Assembly (NCBI RefSeq): GCF_000830505.1
Contig: NZ_JXOK01000024.1
Location: forward strand, 1-64,000
Direction: 5' to 3'
DNA from: Vibrio mytili
GTDB taxonomy: Bacteria; Pseudomonadota; Gammaproteobacteria; Enterobacterales; Vibrionaceae
DNA length: 64,000 bases
Of this stretch, positions 8,505-16,122 are shown one piece after another. The notes beneath the pieces were generated by a model, which had not been told where the DNA came from, ran no database searches, and worked only from the letters and a program-made list of their open reading frames with translations. The position numbers and the translations under genes were made by a program. The stretch's first letter is position 1. Each line of letters begins with the position of its first letter.

Positions 8505-9521
8505 CTACTTTTCAAACAAAGAACCTCGCGATTGGTCACAGTGCGTATCTTCCCCCTGTTTCTGTTTTAGGAATGAGTCATTATTTTTAGAAACAATACT
8601 GAGGCTGCTCGAGCTCACTTGTTTGAATAACCAATGGCGGAATTTTTCTGTTGAGTCGCTCTGTGTATTCATAATCAAATAATAACCTGCATTAGCTGGG
8701 ATAGGGTTGAATGGAGAAACTAACCGATGTGTCAGAAGCTCATCTTCTATTAGAGCCATCCTCGCCATAGCAATTCCTACTCCCGCTTCGGCAGCGGACA
8801 TGGCCATATCGGTACGGTTAAAAAAGTGTCCGACGTCCGTTTTAAAATCTAGCCCCATGGACGATGCCCAATAAAGCCACTCATAATCACGTGGCGCTTT
8901 TTCCCATGGCATAGCATCGTGCAATAACGTCGCTTGTTTCCAAAGCTCGCGAGCGTTCGCGGATTCAGAAAGGGTCTCCCCTGCTGCTAACCATTGATGA
9001 TCATCTAAGTATTTATGGCTCATCACTGGCAACAATTGCTCATCCAGTAATAGTTCAGCATTCTTGTTTCGGTATGGGTGTAGTCCGTAATCAATCGCGA
9101 GATCGTAATCTTTTAAATCGCTATTTACTAATGCGCCTTCAGCAAAAATTTGCACCTGAATATCAGGACTTTCATGATGAAAGCTTTCTAGCTTGGGCAC
9201 TAACCATTTGAAAGCAAACGACGGTGTTAACTTGAGTTTTATCTCACTATTGTTCTTATCCACTTTTAACTCGTCGAGCAACTTTTCCAATTCAGAAAAG
9301 TGGAACTGGGCCGCTTGGTGCAACTGGATCCCCTTAGTGGTTAAACGAATACCACGAGAATGGCGTTCAAAAAGAGTAAAACCTAATAACTCTTCCAATT
9401 GAATAATTTGCTGGCTTATCGCCCCCGTAGTGAGATGTAAAAACTTAGCAGCACTGGTAAAACTGCCATGTTGAGCAACTTGGCAGAATAACGCGATTCC
9501 ACTCATCACATGATTTCTCAT
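8505..9521 (-). CDS. LysR-family regulator, GcvA-like
   Basis: A 338-residue LysR-type regulator whose helix-turn-helix (HGSFTSAAKFLHLTTGAISQ, about 19-38) and DYDLAIDYG segment resemble the GcvA/AmpR branch. The 40-residue C-terminal tail, rich in Ser and Lys, is unusual. ATG 9521 is preferred to the TTG at 9527. It is divergent from dadA, with a 105-bp gap between the two starts, so control of D-amino-acid catabolism (dadA and perhaps the alanine symporter) is the natural inference. metY follows on the same strand, so a role in sulfur amino-acid metabolism is the alternative. Confidence 0.82.
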   Translation of the reverse strand: MRNHVMSGIALFCQVAQHGSFTSAAKFLHLTTGAISQQIIQLEELLGFTLFERHSRGIRLTTKGIQLHQAAQFHFSELEKLLDELKVDKNNSEIKLKLTPSFAFKWLVPKLESFHHESPDIQVQIFAEGALVNSDLKDYDLAIDYGLHPYRNKNAELLLDEQLLPVMSHKYLDDHQWLAAGETLSESANARELWKQATLLHDAMPWEKAPRDYEWLYWASSMGLDFKTDVGHFFNRTDMAMSAAEAGVGIAMARMALIEDELLTHRLVSPFNPIPANAGYYLIMNTQSDSTEKFRHWLFKQVSSSSLSIVSKNNDSFLKQKQGEDTHCDQSRGSLFEK

Positions 9522-9626
9522 CTTCAAGCCTTTAGTTTTTCTATAACCTAAATGTAATTTATATCGATTGTTAACATGAGGTAAAGAAAAGAAACTGAGC
9601 GCGTTAACAATATATGGAGCACAAGA

Positions 9627-10883
9627 ATGGAAGTCATCGTATTAGGCAGTGGTGTGATTGGATTAACATCAGCTTGGTATTTGTCACAAGCGGGTTATCA
9701 AGTCACTGTGATTGACCGTCAACCAAACAGCGCAATGGAAACCAGTTTTGCCAATGCTGGTCAAATTTCTTATGGCTACTCTTCTCCATGGGCTGCACCA
9801 GGGATCCCACTCAAAGCCATCAAATGGCTAATGGAGGAGCATGCACCGCTGAAAATCCAACCGACTCTGAGCTCAGAGATGATCAGTTGGGCTTCAAAAA
9901 TGTTGGGGAACTGCACGGTACCACGTTATCAAGTCAATAAATCCCGCATGTTATCCATCGCAAACCACAGTCGAGCGTGTTTAAAACAACTGCGCGAAGA
10001 ACATTCGATTGAATACCAAGGTCGCCAACTCGGCACCTTACAAGTGTTCCGTACATCGCAACAGCTGAAAGCCATAGAAAAAGACATCAAGCTTTTAGAG
10101 GAAAGTGGAACACGATTTGAACTCATGGATGCAGAACAATGCATTACACAAGAGCCAGGTCTGGCATTGGTGAAAGAGAAAATCGTGGGTGGATTACATC
10201 TACCCGATGACGAAACAGGTGATTGCTTTCAGTTCTGTCAACAGCTTACAGAGCTTGCAAAGGCTCACGGTGTTAGGTTCGAGTTTAATACCGAAGTGAG
10301 CAATTGGGTTACAGTAGGCAAAAAGATCACTGGTGTCCAAACCAACCGCGGTTTATTCAAAGCTGATCAGTTTGTTCTCGCATCTGGGAGCCACTCTACC
10401 GCCTTACTCAAACAGCTCGGCATTGATATTCCCGTATATCCAGTTAAAGGCTATTCACTTACCGTCCCAATTGAAAACGAGCAATATGCGCCGCGCTCTA
10501 CAGTGATGGATGAAACCTATAAAGTGGCGATGACGCGCTTTGACGACAGAATCCGCGTCGCAGGCACTGCTGAACTAGCAGGGTTTGATGGTTCGATTCC
10601 ACAAAAGAGAAAGAACACCATCGAGATGGTTATTCGAGACTTATTCCCACGCTGTGGCGATTTTAGTCAGGCGGAATTCTGGACTGGGTTTAGACCAATG
10701 ACCCCCGATGGCACTCCTATCATTGGTGCAACTCCCTACAGCAATCTATTCACCAACACTGGACATGGGACATTAGGTTGGACCATGGCATGCGGTTCGG
10801 GCCAGATTCTTGCATCATTAATGAATGGAGAAAAAATAAGTCTAATGACGGACTCTGAGCTGAATTTATGTCGCTATGCATAA
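9627..10883 (+). CDS. dadA: D-amino acid dehydrogenase (FAD, small subunit type)
   Basis: A 418-residue FAD-dependent oxidoreductase of the DadA family, which deaminates D-alanine and other D-amino acids to 2-oxo acids and passes electrons to the respiratory chain at the inner membrane. The N-terminal dinucleotide-binding fold is clear: VLGSGVIGLTSAWYLSQAG at 4-22, with the FAD ribose-binding acid in VTVIDR. FWTGFRPMTPDGTPIIG and FTNTGHGTLGWTMACGSG near 350-400 are strongly DadA-like. Start ATG 9627 follows GGAG at 9616-9619. A sodium:alanine symporter lies 309 bp downstream on the same strand, which supports alanine catabolism. Confidence 0.92.
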   Translation: MEVIVLGSGVIGLTSAWYLSQAGYQVTVIDRQPNSAMETSFANAGQISYGYSSPWAAPGIPLKAIKWLMEEHAPLKIQPTLSSEMISWASKMLGNCTVPRYQVNKSRMLSIANHSRACLKQLREEHSIEYQGRQLGTLQVFRTSQQLKAIEKDIKLLEESGTRFELMDAEQCITQEPGLALVKEKIVGGLHLPDDETGDCFQFCQQLTELAKAHGVRFEFNTEVSNWVTVGKKITGVQTNRGLFKADQFVLASGSHSTALLKQLGIDIPVYPVKGYSLTVPIENEQYAPRSTVMDETYKVAMTRFDDRIRVAGTAELAGFDGSIPQKRKNTIEMVIRDLFPRCGDFSQAEFWTGFRPMTPDGTPIIGATPYSNLFTNTGHGTLGWTMACGSGQILASLMNGEKISLMTDSELNLCRYA

Positions 10884-10900
10884 CACAAAAGTGGGCAAGC

Positions 10901-10965
10901 GCCCCAAAATAGTTCACTGAACCTAATTTTGGGGCATAGACAATATATCTTGTCGTTCTATGCCC
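10901..10965 (+). promoter_or_regulatory. Two overlapping alternative hairpins after dadA
   Basis: Hairpin A pairs GCCCCAAAAT (10901-10910) with ATTTTGGGGC (10926-10935). Hairpin B pairs GGGCATAGACAA (10932-10943) with TTGT (10950-10953) and CTATGCCC (10958-10965). They share bases 10932-10935, so they cannot form together. B is followed by TTTG only, so it is at best a weak terminator. This may be a dadA terminator pair or an attenuator-like switch ahead of the symporter gene. The rest of 10966-11192 is non-coding, with a repeated GACTAGT element at about 10990 and 11018. Confidence 0.45.
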
Positions 10966-11192
10966 TTTGAATAGCAACAATAATATGCTGACTAGTTATT
11001 CATCAAGCTATAGATTTGACTAGTATTTGTTCAATATGCAACAGGAAACAAACTTTTACATCTCAGCTTTAATATGTGTCCAACATCACGATATGAAGGA
11101 TTATTTGTCACAAAAGTTAACAATTACATTACAAAAAAAGGTAATGTGTCACCGCAAAAGTAACCGTAAACACAACTAACAGGGAAAAACTC

Positions 11193-12743
11193 ATGCAGTC
11201 ATTAGTTGATTTTATGAATGGAATCATTTGGAGCCCAGTGCTGATCTATCTATGCCTTGGCGCTGGCTTGTTCTATTCCATCATGACTCGTTTCGTACAA
11301 ATTCGTCACTTCTTCGAAATGTGGCGATTATTGTTATCAGGAAAAAGCTCAACAAAAGGGATTTCGTCGTTTCAGGCGCTCGCGGTCTCTCTATCCGGCC
11401 GTGTAGGTACAGGTAACATCGCAGGTGTTGCTGCTGCTATCGGTTTTGGTGGCCCAGGAGCTGTATTCTGGATGTGGGTCGTTGCATTCTTTGGAGCTGC
11501 TACTGCGTACGCAGAATCAACGCTTGCACAAATTTATAAAGAAGAAGATGAAGGCGAATTCCGTGGCGGTCCTGCTTACTACATTGAAAAAGCAATGGGA
11601 CAGAAATGGTATGCTTGGATCTTCGCTATTGCGACTATCTTTGCGTGTGGTGTGTTGCTTCCAGGCGTTCAATCAAACAGCATTGGTAACGCAGTAGAAG
11701 CCGCTTTTGGTTCTGGCGACATGATTGAAACGGCTGTCGGTACTATCAGTTTCGCAAAAATTTTCACAGGTACCGTGGTTTGTGTCATCCTTGCTTTCAT
11801 CATTTTTGGTGGTGTAAAACGCATCGCTAACTTTACACAAATTGTTGTGCCATTCATGGCGTTGGCATACATCGTGACCGCTTTCGTTATCATTTTACTT
11901 AATATCGGCGAAGTTCCACGCATCTTTGCTATGATCATTGGTGATGCATTCACACCAATGGCAGGTATTGGTGCAGCGATCGGTTGGGGTGTAAAACGTG
12001 GTGTTTACTCTAACGAAGCTGGTCAAGGTACTGGCCCTCACGCAGCGGCAGCAGCAAGTGTTGACCACCCTGCTCAGCAAGGTCTAGTCCAGTCATTCTC
12101 GATTTACATCGATACACTGCTTGTTTGTTCAGCAACAGCGTTCATGATTCTTATCACGGGTGCTTACAACGTACACGGTGCAGTAGAAGGCGCATTCCTA
12201 GTACAAAACCTACCTGCAGATATTGGTGCAAACGGTCCTGTCTTCACTCAGATGGCGATTGAAAGTGCTCTTCCAGGCGTTGGCAAACCGTTCATCGCGA
12301 TTGCGCTATTCTTCTTCGCATTCACCACGATTCTGGCGTACTACTACATTGCAGAAACAAACATTGCTTACATTCGCCGTACGTTTAAAGTAAATGGTCT
12401 GATGTTTGTTCTCAAGCTGGTGATTCTATCCTCCGTGTTCTACGGTACGGTAAAAACCGCAAACCTTGCATGGGCGATGGGTGACGTGGGTGTAGGCTTA
12501 ATGGCTTGGTTAAATATTGTCGGCATTCTGATCATCTTCTTTATGTCTAAGCCTGCGCTTAAAGCATTGAGCGATTATGAAAGACAGCAGAAAGAAGGCG
12601 TGACGGAGTATACATTCAACCCAGTTGCACTAGGTATTAAAGGCGCAGATTACTGGGAAGGTAAATACAAACGTAAGACAGGTAAATCAGCTCATACTGC
12701 CGCAATTGAAACAACAAAAACAGCAGAAGAAGCTTCGCTTTAA
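11193..12743 (+). CDS. Sodium:alanine symporter (AGCS family)
   Basis: A 516-residue inner-membrane symporter of the alanine or glycine:cation symporter family. It has about 11 hydrophobic segments, the family signature around SLSGRVGTGNIAGVAAAIGFGGPGA (67-91) and GVKRGVYSNEAGQGTGPHAAA (about 268-288), and a hydrophilic Lys/Thr-rich C-terminal tail. It imports L- or D-alanine (or glycine) with Na+. ATG 11193 follows AACAGGGAAAAACTC, a good ribosome-binding context. Linkage to dadA suggests alanine uptake and oxidation as one function. No tandem glycine riboswitch (present before some vibrio AGCS genes) is recognisable in the leader. Confidence 0.92.
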   Translation: MQSLVDFMNGIIWSPVLIYLCLGAGLFYSIMTRFVQIRHFFEMWRLLLSGKSSTKGISSFQALAVSLSGRVGTGNIAGVAAAIGFGGPGAVFWMWVVAFFGAATAYAESTLAQIYKEEDEGEFRGGPAYYIEKAMGQKWYAWIFAIATIFACGVLLPGVQSNSIGNAVEAAFGSGDMIETAVGTISFAKIFTGTVVCVILAFIIFGGVKRIANFTQIVVPFMALAYIVTAFVIILLNIGEVPRIFAMIIGDAFTPMAGIGAAIGWGVKRGVYSNEAGQGTGPHAAAAASVDHPAQQGLVQSFSIYIDTLLVCSATAFMILITGAYNVHGAVEGAFLVQNLPADIGANGPVFTQMAIESALPGVGKPFIAIALFFFAFTTILAYYYIAETNIAYIRRTFKVNGLMFVLKLVILSSVFYGTVKTANLAWAMGDVGVGLMAWLNIVGILIIFFMSKPALKALSDYERQQKEGVTEYTFNPVALGIKGADYWEGKYKRKTGKSAHTAAIETTKTAEEASL

Positions 12744-12791
12744 TAGATAAAATAAATATTGCATTACACAACAATATTGCATTACGCAGTA

Positions 12792-12819
12792 AAAGGGCCA
12801 GCAACTATGCTGGCCCTTA
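12792..12819 (+). terminator. Intrinsic terminator of the alanine symporter gene
   Basis: A stem AAGGGCCAGCA / TGCTGGCCCTT (roughly 12793-12819) with a short AACTA-type loop is followed by ATTTATTT. It lies about 50 bp after the symporter stop codon. The convergent SatP gene ends at 12891. Confidence 0.8.
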
Positions 12820-12890
12820 TTTATTTGCATGTTCAACCCTAAATAAGGTTGAACCGTATAAGATATTATCACTTAAACGGTGCCTAGCAC

Positions 12891-13484
12891 TTAAGCGGTA
12901 GCTAGCACTTGCTCTTTACGTGCAATCTTAGCGCGACCAACAGGTAACACTGTACGGCCAAACTCGTTGTTTAATACTTGTGCCATGGCGAAGTAGATAG
13001 CACTTGCACCACAGAAGATACCTTCAAAACCTGCGATAGTGCCAATAGCTTCGTTGCCGGTGAAATCACGCGCCGCCAACAGGAAGAACAGAATCGTCAA
13101 CGAACCGAATACCACTTGTTTTGCCGTTGGGTAGCAAAGTGAACCGATAAACATAAAGCCAGTAAAGATACCCCATAGCGCTAGGTACCAACCCATAAAT
13201 GAGGCCGGGCTTGCTGACAGACCCATTTTAGGCATTACGATCAAACCGACTAAAGTCAGCCAGAACAAACCATAAGAAGTGAAAGCAGTTGTACCAAACG
13301 TATCACCACGTTTAAAGCACATAATGCCAACGATTACTTGGCTAAGGCCACCGTAAAAGATGCCCATCGCTAGAATCATGGAGTCCATTGGGAAAAACCC
13401 TGCATTATGAATATTCAGCAGAATCGTGGTCATACCGAAACCCATTAGACCTAGCGGTGCAGGGTTAGCCAGTTTTGTTGACAT
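12891..13484 (-). CDS. satP: Acetate/succinate transporter, GPR1/FUN34/SatP family
   Basis: A 197-residue protein with six hydrophobic segments and the family signature [14 protein letters not shown] at the N-terminus (about 6-19). SatP/YaaH family members import acetate or succinate with protons through a hexameric channel-like structure. ATG 13484 (MSTKLANP) is preferred, because the longer frame adds 14 residues unlike the family N-terminus. The gene lies between convergent alanine symporter and co-directional chitinase genes. Uptake of acetate released from chitin or N-acetylglucosamine use is an attractive but unproven link. The 3' end has a near-repeat (CGGTGCCTAGCACTTAAG / CGGTAGCTAGCACTTG) across the stop codon. 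Confidence 0.85.
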   Translation of the reverse strand: MSTKLANPAPLGLMGFGMTTILLNIHNAGFFPMDSMILAMGIFYGGLSQVIVGIMCFKRGDTFGTTAFTSYGLFWLTLVGLIVMPKMGLSASPASFMGWYLALWGIFTGFMFIGSLCYPTAKQVVFGSLTILFFLLAARDFTGNEAIGTIAGFEGIFCGASAIYFAMAQVLNNEFGRTVLPVGRAKIARKEQVLATA

Positions 13485-13529
13485 TTTATTAATACCTATA
13501 AAAAAGTTGATAAAAAGTGCGGGCAAATT

Positions 13530-15371
13530 CTAGTGGACGATGTCACAAAAGAGAAAATACGTTAGTGAAAACTTAGATTCCATAAATAAAAGGCTCTGTG
13601 AAAACAGAGCCTTTGGAAAAAGAAGGGGTTTATCGTTCCTATTGGCAGGAGATTTCGTCCCAAAACCAATTACTTTGTCTTGGTGTTTCCCATGCTCCTG
13701 GAGCATTCTTTGCGACAAAACACTTGCTTGATAAATGACTTTATCGCCATTTGCTACTTGAGTAATACCAGGCTCCCATACAATGAAATCCTCACTTACT
13801 GGTACTTCAGGCTCCGTAATTGGCGCTTCAGGATCGGTAATCGGTGTTTCTGGCTCAGTGATTGGTTCTTCAGGCTCAGTTACCGGAATTTCTGGCTCAG
13901 TGACGGGCTCTTCAGGCTCTGTTGTTGGTGTTTCAGAAACCAGCTTCCAAGGGTCACCTTTTGCTGGATCGTTCCCTTGTGACCACCACTTCGCTTCATA
14001 AATCGCGCCTAGATAAGAAACTTGATCACCACCTGTATAGACTTTGCTCGCCTCCCAAGCAGCGACGCCGCTAACAGGTGGGTTAACAGGATCAACAGGC
14101 TCTAATTGTTCGACAACTCGAACTTCTGGCCAACCCGCATGAGATTGATAGAAATTAGTGACACACTTTTCGTAGTCCCCTTCAACTAATGCTGAATAGG
14201 CCGTTTGGAATCCGACTAATTCACATTCAAAAGAATGCCCTCCTGGACGGTCAGAGTAATACTTCCAGTTACCATCCCAGTTGGTATAAAGAACGTCTGT
14301 CGCACCATTTAGGTTTAAGCTACCATAAGGCGTTTGCTGCCAACAGGTATTCTCTTCATCAGCTTCAATTGGGATCTGATAGTGCTCTGCAAGCCCTTCC
14401 CAATATCGAATACGATTAACAGGCTGGCCTTTATCTTTATTCTGCTCTCCACATTCGATCCCCCCATTAATCACATTAATCGTGGTTCCGAAACCGTAAC
14501 CAATCCCTGCATCTAGCTCTCGCTGTGATGGAACCCAAGTCCGGTCTATCACATGTAGCATTGCTGGTTTTGGAGCCTGCGGCGTTAAGAAAAACCAAAT
14601 CGCCGATGCAAGGTTTAACCAAGAATCGGCAACCAGACCTGGATTCTTGAGCAATACGGTTGCATCACCATCAAACATTACTTCAGAGAAAGCACCATAA
14701 TTAAAGTGATAAGAAAGTTGTTTCGCACCTCGGCCAAAATACCCTTGACCAGGTTCGCACGGCCAACGTTTATTTTGCCAGTCATTTTGTCCACAGCCAG
14801 TCGTATAACCCGCCTGCCCTTCCGACCATCCCATTTCGCGTACGTGAACCAGTGCTTGTTGCCATTCTTCCAGCCCTAAGGGATTATCAGATACATTATC
14901 AACCGAAATGTGTCCGCCAGTTTCCTGGGCGAAATGCGCAAACGCTGTCACTATGGATTTCTTACAGATTGCGTCAGAATCACGCCCATCGGTATATTCC
15001 CCACAAAATGCCGGGAACTTACCGATCGCTCGGAGAAAGCGCGTATATGTATATTCTGGTGCCGCCATCTGGGTCAGGAAATCCCATTCGCTTTGAGGAA
15101 AGACGCGCTCGACACGCTGGACGTTCTCAGGGTTACTGTTTGAGCCAGGCAGGATGGCTTCAACGACCGTATTCGAGCGAGTTTCCAATGCTTTCGCCCA
15201 AATGGCATACATTGGATCAGCGGTTTTGCTCTGTTCGGTGGCTTGGATATCGCCACGAGCAATGACATAACCTGTGGGATTTTGTGGGTCTGGCTGAATG
15301 TTCATATCAGACCAAGCTGATGGTGCCGCAGTTAGCATAGCTAGTGCAGTAATATAGCTACTTCTTTTCAT
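13530..15371 (-). CDS. Secreted GH19 chitinase, frameshifted near the C-terminus
   Basis: The Sec signal peptide ([21 protein letters not shown], cleavage near 21) is followed by a GH19 catalytic domain at about 85-430. Glu150 in FAQETGG is the likely catalytic acid, and [16 protein letters not shown] (211-226) is the family signature. A CBM5/12 chitin-binding module follows ([26 protein letters not shown]), then about seven TEPExPV-type heptads as linker, then a second CBM5/12-like module starting [20 protein letters not shown]. There the frame breaks: one T is missing from a T run (AAAA on the plus strand, 13717-13720). In the next frame the module continues as [13 protein letters not shown] and ends [10 protein letters not shown] at a stop at 13639-13641, just before a terminator. 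The intact protein would have 577 residues. ATG 15371 follows AAAGGAC. Confidence 0.88.
   Translation of the reverse strand: MKRSSYITALAMLTAAPSAWSDMNIQPDPQNPTGYVIARGDIQATEQSKTADPMYAIWAKALETRSNTVVEAILPGSNSNPENVQRVERVFPQSEWDFLTQMAAPEYTYTRFLRAIGKFPAFCGEYTDGRDSDAICKKSIVTAFAHFAQETGGHISVDNVSDNPLGLEEWQQALVHVREMGWSEGQAGYTTGCGQNDWQNKRWPCEPGQGYFGRGAKQLSYHFNYGAFSEVMFDGDATVLLKNPGLVADSWLNLASAIWFFLTPQAPKPAMLHVIDRTWVPSQRELDAGIGYGFGTTINVINGGIECGEQNKDKGQPVNRIRYWEGLAEHYQIPIEADEENTCWQQTPYGSLNLNGATDVLYTNWDGNWKYYSDRPGGHSFECELVGFQTAYSALVEGDYEKCVTNFYQSHAGWPEVRVVEQLEPVDPVNPPVSGVAAWEASKVYTGGDQVSYLGAIYEAKWWSQGNDPAKGDPWKLVSETPTTEPEEPVTEPEIPVTEPEEPITEPETPITDPEAPITEPEVPVSEDFIVWEPGITQVANGDKVIYQASVLSQRMLQEHGKHQDKVIGFGTKSPANRNDKPLLFPKALFSQSLLFMESKFSLTYFLFCDIVH
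13588..13614 (-). terminator. Chitinase terminator
   Basis: A perfect stem AAAGGCTCTG / CAGAGCCTTT surrounds a TGAAAAC-type loop, with a T-rich tail on the minus strand. It lies 25 bp after the frame-corrected chitinase stop (13639) but inside the extended, frameshifted frame. Its position independently supports the corrected reading frame. Confidence 0.85.
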
Positions 15372-15596
15372 CTTTTAAGTCCTTTCGTTAAAAGTAACAA
15401 AAGGGTAGATAAAGGAAGATTAAGATTCACGATCACTAAGGTTAATGACGGTCAACTTGCGAGTGAGGGTAAAATTGCTAAGCCGATTAAAACTCGTTTG
15501 TTGCACTAAAGTAGTTAATTGCTTCAAAAAACGCTTCGCAAACTCAGTATACCAAAGTAGAAATCACATTGAGCCTAGCGAAACCAAGGAAAAAAA

Positions 15597-15616
15597 ACCA
15601 GCCCGAAGGCTGGTTC
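15597..15616 (-). terminator. Displaced guaA-side terminator
   Basis: A stem AACCAGCC / GGCTGGTT with tetraloop CGAA is followed on the minus strand by eight T. It sits 28 bp beyond the guaA-like 3'-end repeat at 15644-15657. It is probably the original guaA terminator, now separated from guaA by the inserted element, and today it would terminate the small gene ending at 15704. Confidence 0.75.
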
Positions 15617-15643
15617 TTGAAAACTCAACAGTCTATAGGAAAA

Positions 15644-15657
15644 TCATTCCCACTCGA
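15644..15657 (-). repeat. Far-end copy of the guaA 3' end (att-like)
   Basis: Read on the minus strand this is TCGAGTGGGAATGA, which encodes the last residues and stop of a guaA gene (Glu-Trp-Glu-stop). It matches the true guaA end at 19748-19761 in 11 of 14 positions, with 10 contiguous identical bases (TCCCACTCGA on the plus strand, 15648-15657 and 19752-19761). It probably marks the native guaA end before insertion. Confidence 0.65.
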
Positions 15658-15703
15658 AGATCAATAAGAAGAAAATATATCTACATAACAGCTAGTTAGA
15701 AAG

Positions 15704-15940
15704 CTAGCTTTTCTCGATACCATCATCTATACCATGCGCAGATTTTTTTTGATTTTTTGCGTCTCGTCGACGTTTTAGTTCGGCTTTGGCCCAAGCAGAG
15801 GATTCTGCCATATCACGACGCAAAGCATCCGTTTCTTGCAAAGTTAACGAGCATAGGAAAAGGTCACGTTCAATATATGAAGTATTCAATGTGCCAGAGC
15901 TAAAGCTTCCATACCTAGAGCCTAAGATTGATTTTCCCAT
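15704..15940 (-). CDS. Small charged hypothetical protein of the guaA insert
   Basis: A 78-residue protein I do not recognise. The first half is Ser/Thr/Leu-rich. The second half (about 40-70) is a predicted charged helix (DALRRDMAESSAWAKAELKRRR) with a Lys-rich tail, compatible with nucleic-acid binding or a coiled coil. ATG 15940 has a good upstream GTAGGAG at about 9 bases. The gene is downstream of the NACHT gene on the same strand (183-bp gap) and next to the far att-like repeat. It could be a partner of the NACHT protein or a mobility accessory such as a directionality factor. Neither can be shown from sequence. Confidence 0.6.
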   Translation of the reverse strand: MGKSILGSRYGSFSSGTLNTSYIERDLFLCSLTLQETDALRRDMAESSAWAKAELKRRRDAKNQKKSAHGIDDGIEKS

Positions 15941-16092
15941 TGCTCTTGCTCCTACAACAAACTATAACGACTCTCATGAAAACTCATCCAACTTAGGCCA
16001 ATGCAACAAAATTGCCCCCTAATAAATAACAAGACTTAACAGTGAATACATACCTAACGCTAACCTTAATTTATTCGGAATATTATATATTT

Positions 16093-16116
16093 AACCAGTA
16101 CAATGCTCTACTGGTT
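16093..16116 (-). terminator. Hairpin after the NACHT gene
   Basis: An inverted repeat AACCAGTA / TACTGGTT with an 8-base loop starts 7 bases after the NACHT stop codon at 16123. The tail on the minus strand (AAATATATAATA) is AT-rich but not a T run, so termination may be leaky and allow expression of the 78-codon gene. Confidence 0.45.
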
Positions 16117-16122
16117 GTAAAT

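Noticed and set aside
10884..11192. Glycine riboswitch before the AGCS symporter
   Set aside because: Expected from some vibrio AGCS genes, but the conserved tandem aptamer cores are not visible in this leader.
13783..14001. Plus-strand frame of repeated SVIGASG-type units
   Set aside because: It is the antisense shadow of the chitinase TEPE linker repeats, not a gene.
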